Source: Bacilli bacterium (GTDB lineage: Bacteria; Bacillota_I; Bacilli_A; RFN20; CAG-826). Taken from it: a stretch of DNA of 42,391 nt. Both the position numbers and the translations under genes were made by a program. Below are positions 8,843 through 14,555 of this stretch, in pieces (positions within the stretch are counted from its first letter, which is position 1; the number at the start of each line of letters is the position of its first letter). The DNA is taken from assembly GCA_017450325.1 (NCBI GenBank), contig JAFSVB010000026.1, positions 1 to 42,391 of the forward strand. Reading direction: 5' to 3'. Below the pieces are notes generated by a model that worked only from the letters and a program-made list of their open reading frames with translations, searched no databases and was not told the DNA's origin.

Positions 8843-8908
8843 GACGATCGTAAGACTTTGGTAACCAGGGGGACATGGCCGTGGCATCCATGTCCTGCCT
8901 GGATCGTC
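8843..8908 (-). promoter_or_regulatory. Structured 5' leader of the secreted-protein gene (candidate cis-regulatory RNA)
   Basis: On the minus strand the leader can fold into a stem GACGATC/GATCGTC (8902-8908 with 8843-8849) that encloses a long hairpin. The hairpin has CCAGG/CCTGG (8898-8902 with 8865-8869) and a perfect 8-bp GGACATGG/CCATGTCC (8888-8895 with 8871-8878). A second small hairpin, CGTCA/TGACG, follows close to the ribosome binding site. I could not match it to a known riboswitch class; in particular, the conserved blocks of the c-di-GMP-I aptamer are absent. Confidence 0.5.
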
Positions 8909-8911
8909 TTC

Positions 8912-8939
8912 ATTCTAGCAAGACATTTTCAAAACACAA
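8912..8939 (-). promoter_or_regulatory. Promoter of the SipW-type secreted protein gene
   Basis: On the minus strand TTGTGT (8934-8939) and TAGAAT (8912-8917) are 16 nt apart. A start about 7 nt further on lies right at the 5' foot of the structured leader, leaving about 90 nt before the ATG at 8814. Confidence 0.6.
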
Positions 8940-9277
8940 AACGCGAGTTTCATTTATTTTTTTACACGAAATCTGCGCAAATCGCGCATATTTTTGCTAA
9001 TACGCTGTCTTAGTAAAGTATATGGGAAACTAGTAACTTATCGCGCGTGAAAACAAACGCGAGCTCAATAAAAGATTGATTTGCGAAACGCGTCCAATTC
9101 TTTTCATACTTCTCGAAATCACAGGTCACAATCTAGGGCTGCTTAATGGAGAAAGAACACGGCTCTAAAAAATTTTTTCGCAAAATTATTCCGATGGCAC
9201 CTACGTTTTTTCGATTATTTAACGTGGAAACAAAAACTCGCGTTACCTACTTCGAACAAAAATAATGTACATTGTAT
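8940..9277. other. AT-rich intergenic region with three copies of an 8-mer
   Basis: There is no gene in this stretch between divergent secreted-protein genes. The 8-mer AACGCGAG occurs at 8940-8947 and 9056-9063 on the plus strand and inverted at 9237-9244. One copy lies next to the minus-strand promoter and the inverted one upstream of the plus-strand operon leader. They could be binding sites of a shared regulator. No convincing -35/-10 pair was seen for the plus-strand operon. Confidence 0.35.
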
Positions 9278-9418
9278 GTGAGGCCAGCGATGGCCGGCGT
9301 CGGCTCACCGATCTCATAAAAGAAATTTTGGCGAGCTACGTTTTACGGGATATTCTTGTGCTCTAGTGCAAAGTGGCTTGCCATGAACAAAAAGAGAACC
9401 CATCTAAGGTGGTTTTTT
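9278..9418 (+). promoter_or_regulatory. Structured leader with terminator-like hairpin before the SipW operon
   Basis: Successive helices can be drawn: GTGAG/CTCAC (9278-9282 with 9304-9308) around a GGCC/GGCC hairpin, then GGCGAGC/GCTTGCC (9330-9336 with 9376-9382, one G-T pair). A short CCATC-TAA-GGTGG hairpin (9400-9412) follows, with six T residues, the form of an intrinsic terminator. It lies only 22 nt before the first gene. GGTGG can instead pair with CCACC (9426-9430) next to the GGGGG ribosome binding site. This suggests transcriptional attenuation or a riboswitch of unknown ligand. Confidence 0.45.
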
Positions 9419-9440
9419 CTTACACCCACCGGGGGCAAAA

Positions 9441-10331
9441 ATGATGCGAAAAGTCTATGAAAGCCATATAAAATCAGCAAAAAGCATACACTTCGCTCGT
9501 TCTGGGCAACGTATTGCAGCGGCTGTAGGATCCGGGTGTGCTTTTACGGTCGGCCTCATGGCAACGCTCGGCTACTTTCTCGGCACGCAACCTGGCTTTT
9601 CCATTCAGATCGAGGACGGATCCGCCTTGCGAAAAAGCGTGTTCCTTCATTCGGACCGCTCCAAGATAGAAAGCCATGATGATGGCGTACTGCGCCTTTA
9701 CGCGACTGGGCTTATGAACGCAAAGCCCACCACCGCTCGATTCGTCATGGACTATTTTTGGAGCCTGAACGAGGAAGAGAATCTTACCGGGACGCACGTT
9801 TTTAGTCGAGGCGAATCCGTCCAAGAAGCCCTCATTTTCACTTTTTATTTGAGTAACATCACCTCTCAGGACAAGGAGTTTACGTTCTTCGTACAGCTCG
9901 ATGCATATCTTCCACCTAAGAACCTAGACGTCAACCACCCCTACTCCTATCTTAGGCTAGCGACGGTTGTCGGCAGGGAAGACGGATCCTATAGCAACAT
10001 CACTTTTTATGGCAGCCCCAATAGCGCGGGTTTAGGCACCGTTGACGGAGGACCCTTCGATAATCGAGAGTGCGTCTCCGAATACGAGTTACTTCAAAAA
10101 GACGATTCAAAAATTCGTAATCCGTTATTTGGCGTGGATGGCAATGACTATTGCGTGAACTTCCTTGAGGATACCCAATCCATTCTCGTCCAGAACTACT
10201 CCATGCTACCAAATGACGTTTGGAGGTTCAGCATCATCGTTTTCTTGGAAGGCAACGATCCAGACTGCACCCGTTCGGCCCCAGAGGGTTGTCGGCTCAG
10301 CCTAAGCGCTCACTTTGGAGATTGTCGATGA
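9441..10331 (+). CDS. Secreted/membrane-anchored protein of the SipW operon
   Basis: A 296-residue protein with one N-terminal hydrophobic segment (about residues 26-48, VGSGCAFTVGLMATLGYF), which is either a signal peptide or an anchor. It is followed by an extracellular beta-rich domain. The C-terminal tail (IIVFLEGNDPDC…) resembles the end of SipW-dependent TasA/camelysin-like proteins, where a strand with LEGxDP is common. It lacks the AWF-type cleavage pattern of its neighbours, so it may stay anchored. Cysteines near 215 and in the last 30 residues could form disulfides. A GGGGG site 5 nt before the ATG serves as ribosome binding site. It overlaps the next gene by 4 nt. Function unknown; likely a fibre component or assembly factor. 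Confidence 0.65.
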   Translation: MMRKVYESHIKSAKSIHFARSGQRIAAAVGSGCAFTVGLMATLGYFLGTQPGFSIQIEDGSALRKSVFLHSDRSKIESHDDGVLRLYATGLMNAKPTTARFVMDYFWSLNEEENLTGTHVFSRGESVQEALIFTFYLSNITSQDKEFTFFVQLDAYLPPKNLDVNHPYSYLRLATVVGREDGSYSNITFYGSPNSAGLGTVDGGPFDNRECVSEYELLQKDDSKIRNPLFGVDGNDYCVNFLEDTQSILVQNYSMLPNDVWRFSIIVFLEGNDPDCTRSAPEGCRLSLSAHFGDCR

Positions 10332-11332
10332 AGTGCAACGGTCATCGGCTTTCAAAGCTAATCGCCGTTGTGGTATCTCTGACCTCAATTGGCTTGTTGA
10401 CATCAACCATGGTGTCCTTTGCGTGGTATCGCCTCGATGCTTTCGCCTCTATTTCAAACCTCTTCATCACGACAAGGGCGGGCAATGATTTAGAAGTTGG
10501 CTTCCGGCACGGGGACGACATTATTTATTCCGAAGCATTGAAGGAAAAAGAACTGTCACTCCTAGACCCACAATTCGAAAAGAATCGCTATCTCGCAGAC
10601 GTGTCAGGCATGTTCCTCGGCTCATGGTTTAACCAGGACACGGATTTAGGGAGTTCCTTCCCTGTCCTAAGACAAGCGTACACCGCCGGGGGGCCTACGA
10701 CGATTACCCCGAAAGCAGAGAGCAGATTTCTGCAGTTTGAGCTATTCTTCCGTTCCTCAGAACCCTGCCATCTGTATTTAGATCCCAGCACTTCATTAAG
10801 GAACGCAAACGAGGAAGCCGACCTCTTGGCGAGCATGCGCGTTTCCTTTCTTAGCGAAGATCGGTATCTGATTGCTGAGCCGAAGAAAAGCGATGCGCCG
10901 ACGCGCTTTGGAGGATTGCTCTCCCTGCATGATGGCAACGGTTTCTTCGATAACGTCAACGGGCGCGAAATCCTTTATGGTGAATATACCGGCAAGCCCA
11001 AATATCTGCCACCCATTGATCAAAATTCCGAAGTTTTAGAGGAAAAGGACGCCTTCCATGCACAACACCAGCCTGGCGTGGAACGCGTTGACCTCAACAG
11101 CGTTTCTTTTGCCTATGAACGCGCCGTTGCTTTGGAGGATTTGGTATATAGCCCTGGGTCCAACAACAAAGTGAGCTTCGGTGTCGTACCCGCGAAAAAA
11201 GAATATCGGGTTGTGCTAACGATATATATCGAGGGGTGGGATACCGAGTCTATCGACAGGCACAGTACCGGTTCGGTCCAAATAACGCTTTCGTTCTTAG
11301 GCGTGTACGACCTCTTAGGAGAAAAAACATGA
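10328..11332 (+). CDS. SipW-type secreted protein (TasA/camelysin-like), second in operon
   Basis: A 334-residue exported protein. Residues 1-35 form a signal peptide with hydrophobic core KLIAVVVSLTSIGLLTS and the cleavage-type pattern VSFAWYRL, as in SipW substrates. The mature part is soluble and mixed. The end carries VLTIYIEGWDTESID and a closing beta strand, the same C-terminal element as the other two secreted proteins here, and in a better form. The ATG at 10328 overlaps the TGA of the preceding gene and has a TTGGAG ribosome binding site. An upstream in-frame ATG at 10220 would give a nonsense extension and is rejected. It overlaps the ATPase gene by 4 nt. Probably a surface filament or matrix subunit processed by the SipW-type peptidase three genes later. 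Confidence 0.72.
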   Translation: MKCNGHRLSKLIAVVVSLTSIGLLTSTMVSFAWYRLDAFASISNLFITTRAGNDLEVGFRHGDDIIYSEALKEKELSLLDPQFEKNRYLADVSGMFLGSWFNQDTDLGSSFPVLRQAYTAGGPTTITPKAESRFLQFELFFRSSEPCHLYLDPSTSLRNANEEADLLASMRVSFLSEDRYLIAEPKKSDAPTRFGGLLSLHDGNGFFDNVNGREILYGEYTGKPKYLPPIDQNSEVLEEKDAFHAQHQPGVERVDLNSVSFAYERAVALEDLVYSPGSNNKVSFGVVPAKKEYRVVLTIYIEGWDTESIDRHSTGSVQITLSFLGVYDLLGEKT

Positions 11333-12804
11333 GTACCACATATTTCGTATTCGCATACCGTTTAATGACCGCGATTCATAACGACATCTCCTCCTTCTTC
11401 GCAGGAAAGGGGAAGGAGCTCCTGAATTTTGACAATTACCACTCCATTTTCCTTGAATATTCCGCCGGATTCGGCGTTGGAGGATGGACGATGTACATCT
11501 TGCTGATCCTCCTTGTTTTCGGACTCGCTGGGAGCGCGGTCGCTTTCTTCGTCTTCACGCTGCGGCGTTTTGTTCTCCGTGTAATCCCTAAGAAAGCAGG
11601 CGTCATCCAAGCGGAAGAGGAAATCGAATCGCTGAAAATGGCCCTACATAAATCGGAGAAGCAAAAAGACATTTTGCTTGAAGGAAATAAAAGAAACACA
11701 TTCTCGGGTACGGCGCTTGCGTCGCCGCAATCGCGGTTTCCGCGTCTCGAGCAGTTGGATATCCTGTATTCCGATCAAAAGCCACGCGAAGTCGCCAAAT
11801 GCGTTGAACTGCATTCGCTCGCGCAGGGCTTTCGAAACTACGCCGCGTCAAAGCTTCACCTATTTTATTCAGAGGAAATCGTGCGCCAGTTTCTTTCTTC
11901 CCTTGCATCGTCCAGATTGCTCGTGCTCGAAGGCATCTCCGGAACGGGCAAAACCTCTCTTCCCTATGCCTTTGGGGAATACGTCGGCGCGCACCCGAAT
12001 ATATGTTCCGTTCAATCATCTTGGCACGAAAAAAGCGACTTCATCGGCTATTACAATGACTTCACGGCAAAGTTCACCGAAACAGAAGCCCTCATCTCTA
12101 TGTACCGGGCCCTTTATGAACCCACGCCGAGTATCATCGTTCTTGATGAAATGAACATCGCACGCGTTGAGTATTATTTTGCCGAAATACTCTCGCTTCT
12201 TGAGAACCCCTCAAACGAAGACAAGGAAATACAACTTGTCGCCCAGCCCCTAGAGGACGATCCAAAGCATTTACGAAACGGGAAACTCAAGTTAGCCGAT
12301 GGCCTCTTTTTCGTCGGCACGATTAACAACGATGATTCTACATTTGCACTCGCTGATAAGGTTTATGACCGCGCGATGACGGTTTCCTTGCAAGAGCGTG
12401 GCGTTCCATTTGAATGCGAGGATACGGAAAGCGCCCCTCTAGCGGTCGCAGCTTTGAATGCCGCCTTCGCCAAAGCCGTGGAAGATCATCCAATTCCTCA
12501 AAAAATCGAAGAATCCCTGCAAAACCTCGTTGAATTCCTCTATGAAGAATATGGCATTTCCATCGGAAACAGGCTACAAAGGCAATGGAGTTCCTATTTG
12601 CCTTGTTATGTTGCTTGCGGTGGCGAGATGGACGAAGCCGTCGATTCCTTCCTAGTGAACAAGCTGCCGAGAAAGCTCGCAATCAGCATAAGCCGCGGAA
12701 ACGGCAGGTCGTTCCAGCCTTTATTGGACTTCCTTACCGATGCTTTCGGGCAAGATGCACTGCCTATGACTTCTCACAAGATCCGTTCGTTGGAGGCGAG
12801 GTAG
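11329..12804 (+). CDS. Membrane-anchored McrB-like AAA+ ATPase
   Basis: A 491-residue protein. Residues 53-80 are a transmembrane helix (YILLILLVFGLAGSAVAFF) followed by a basic stretch and a short coiled coil (about 95-120). The AAA+ domain begins near 185: Walker A GISGTGKTS (202-210), Walker B and family block IIVLDEMNIARVEYY (269-283), and sensor region GTINNDDST (about 335-343). These match the McrB branch, which in type IV restriction is a GTPase driving McrC. No DNA-binding domain was seen at the N terminus; the membrane anchor takes its place. AGGAGA precedes the ATG at 11329; the longer frame from 11236 is rejected. It is followed 4 nt later by a DUF2357 gene, the usual McrB partner type. 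In this setting a role in envelope or filament assembly is more likely than restriction. Confidence 0.8.
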   Translation: MSTTYFVFAYRLMTAIHNDISSFFAGKGKELLNFDNYHSIFLEYSAGFGVGGWTMYILLILLVFGLAGSAVAFFVFTLRRFVLRVIPKKAGVIQAEEEIESLKMALHKSEKQKDILLEGNKRNTFSGTALASPQSRFPRLEQLDILYSDQKPREVAKCVELHSLAQGFRNYAASKLHLFYSEEIVRQFLSSLASSRLLVLEGISGTGKTSLPYAFGEYVGAHPNICSVQSSWHEKSDFIGYYNDFTAKFTETEALISMYRALYEPTPSIIVLDEMNIARVEYYFAEILSLLENPSNEDKEIQLVAQPLEDDPKHLRNGKLKLADGLFFVGTINNDDSTFALADKVYDRAMTVSLQERGVPFECEDTESAPLAVAALNAAFAKAVEDHPIPQKIEESLQNLVEFLYEEYGISIGNRLQRQWSSYLPCYVACGGEMDEAVDSFLVNKLPRKLAISISRGNGRSFQPLLDFLTDAFGQDALPMTSHKIRSLEAR

Positions 12805-12808
12805 AAAG

Positions 12809-13891
12809 ATGATGAGTAGCGTTTCCTTTTACGCCCAAAAAGAAAGCGGGCATCTCGACCGGTCTATTTCCGACATATTTGAAGAGGTTCTCCCTTCCAT
12901 CCAGTCCATTATCGACCGTTTCTCGAGCGTCCTTTCTTCTAAGCGCGTCATGGTACGGGCCGAAAGGGCAAAGCATACCGATGCGGAAACCCTTTTGCAT
13001 CTGTCCGCACATTCAGAAAAGCTTCGCTATGTCCAGGGAAATCGCATCGTCCCCAGCGAGGTCCTTTCGAAAGAGTTTTATGACGACATCCATTCTTATG
13101 AAAACCGTTTCTTGATGACCCTGCTTAAAAGGGCGTTGGTCTTTTTGAACGACAGAATCGAATACATTCAGGCAAACTTGCCCTTATTTCATGCACTGCA
13201 GGCTTCCTTTGCCTTTGGGGACCAACGACTTCAAATACTTTGGAAACGTCCCGTAGATTCTCTCCAGCTCGAAAAGGATCTAGAACGCCTTAAAAAGCTC
13301 CGTTCAACGGTGGTTGCCTTAGGGCAGAAGCCATTGATGAAGGCCCTTCTGGGGAGTCCGGAAATCGTCCTCCCCCTCGCTCCCACAAACCTCCTCCGGC
13401 TTGATCCAGATTATAAGAAGGCGGTTGAACTTTGGGATTATATCCACGCCTATCGTTCGATGGGCGTTCTCTATGACGCGGAACGAGGAGAAAACCTATT
13501 GAGCCCAGAAGATATGGATGAGTTTCGCTCCATATTGCAGATCTTTGAAAGGAAGTTAAGAACCTTCGAACGTACTTCTTCGTCCTCTGCTCATGAGTTA
13601 TTTCAACCAATGTCGACTTTTTCTCTGGAACATGAAACTTTAGATGGTGGGCGTTTCTTTTACGCCTCCTTTCGAAGTTTCCTGAAACAGGAAGAAATGC
13701 AAAAACAGGTTTCGATTGAGACCGATTTGGCGGAACGGGGCGCCAAATCCATCGATTCATATCAGCGTAGACGCACGGCGGCCTTCCGTGAGGTCTATGC
13801 TGGCCCCGCCATGGAATCCCAACAATGCAACGATTGCATCAAGGCATTGCGTAGGGAAAAGAAAGGGGGACGCAAAAATGAGACGCGATAA
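12809..13891 (+). CDS. DUF2357 (McrC N-terminal-like) protein without nuclease domain
   Basis: A 360-residue soluble, largely helical protein. The element SYENRFLMTLLKRALVFLNDRI (residues 96-117, given in parts: YENRF at 97-101) is the hallmark I associate with DUF2357, the N-terminal domain of McrC-like proteins that work with McrB-type ATPases. After it come helical segments and a basic C terminus; no PD-(D/E)xK nuclease motif is visible. It starts 4 nt after the McrB-like gene and overlaps the signal peptidase gene by 14 nt. ATG at 12812 is an alternative start. It probably acts as regulator or substrate adaptor of the ATPase. The family call rests on one motif plus its neighbour, so it is moderate. 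Confidence 0.6.
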   Translation: MMSSVSFYAQKESGHLDRSISDIFEEVLPSIQSIIDRFSSVLSSKRVMVRAERAKHTDAETLLHLSAHSEKLRYVQGNRIVPSEVLSKEFYDDIHSYENRFLMTLLKRALVFLNDRIEYIQANLPLFHALQASFAFGDQRLQILWKRPVDSLQLEKDLERLKKLRSTVVALGQKPLMKALLGSPEIVLPLAPTNLLRLDPDYKKAVELWDYIHAYRSMGVLYDAERGENLLSPEDMDEFRSILQIFERKLRTFERTSSSSAHELFQPMSTFSLEHETLDGGRFFYASFRSFLKQEEMQKQVSIETDLAERGAKSIDSYQRRRTAAFREVYAGPAMESQQCNDCIKALRREKKGGRKNETR

Positions 13892-14555
13892 CCGGATATC
13901 AGAAATCTTGTCCACGTTCGCGCTCGCGTTGGCCCCTTCGGTCGCTGCGATTTTGATCGCAGGAGGGTCGAGCGCAAGGGATAACTTCGGGATCCCCGTC
14001 CTTTATGGTTATTCGCTTCTATACGTCTCGACGGATTCCATGGTGGGGTTTCAAGAGGACTCCCTTCCACAGGGAACGGGAGTCCTCGTTCGCAAAGTTC
14101 AACCATCCACGCTATCCATCGGGGATGTAGTAACCTTCTATGATCGTCGCATCGAAGCGATGAACACCCACCGGTTGGTGGCGGCCCCCGTGTATGAAAA
14201 CGGAATGTATCGATTCCATACGATGGGAGATAACCGCAAGAGCGCACTATATTCCTACGAAGGCGAGCGTTTCACGGAAAAGGAATTGCTCGGCAAAGTG
14301 GAGGTCCACTCGGACGCCATATCTTTTCTGCTCGCCGCTTTTTCTCCGTCAATTTCTGCAATGGCAGAGACGATGGGAAACCTTTCTCAAGCATTTTTAT
14401 TTCCGCTTTTCACGCTGCTCCCATTAGGAATCTTTACCGTCGTCGCCACGATATCAGGAATCCGTGAATGGTTTCGCGAAGAGGAGGAGCAATCTAAAAG
14501 AGACGTGGCTAGCCTATCGATGCAACGTTTGAAGCAAGAGGTAACATCATGTTGA
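13878..14555 (+). CDS. sipW: SipW-type (ER-type) signal peptidase I
   Basis: A 225-residue membrane-bound signal peptidase of the ER/SipW type, which removes signal peptides from TasA-like proteins. Residues 12-30 form the first membrane helix. The catalytic Ser is S54 in YVSTDSMVG, and the general base is His98 in AMNTHRLVA, replacing the Lys of ordinary bacterial enzymes. The GDNRKSALY block (117-125) supplies the conserved Asp. A second membrane helix lies at about 168-190, followed by a charged tail. AAAGGGGGA precedes the ATG at 13878, which overlaps the DUF2357 gene by 14 nt. It likely processes the secreted proteins at 10328 and 8017. The usual SM-x-P proline after SM is replaced by G. 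Confidence 0.85.
   Translation: MRRDNRISEILSTFALALAPSVAAILIAGGSSARDNFGIPVLYGYSLLYVSTDSMVGFQEDSLPQGTGVLVRKVQPSTLSIGDVVTFYDRRIEAMNTHRLVAAPVYENGMYRFHTMGDNRKSALYSYEGERFTEKELLGKVEVHSDAISFLLAAFSPSISAMAETMGNLSQAFLFPLFTLLPLGIFTVVATISGIREWFREEEEQSKRDVASLSMQRLKQEVTSC

Noticed and set aside
8843-9418. c-di-GMP riboswitch before the secreted-protein genes
   Set aside because: The conserved aptamer blocks of class I (such as GGCAAACC) are absent from both leaders, and I could not place class II.
11329-13891. Type IV restriction (McrBC) system
   Set aside because: No nuclease motif in the DUF2357 protein and no DNA-binding domain in the ATPase. A membrane anchor and SipW context point elsewhere.
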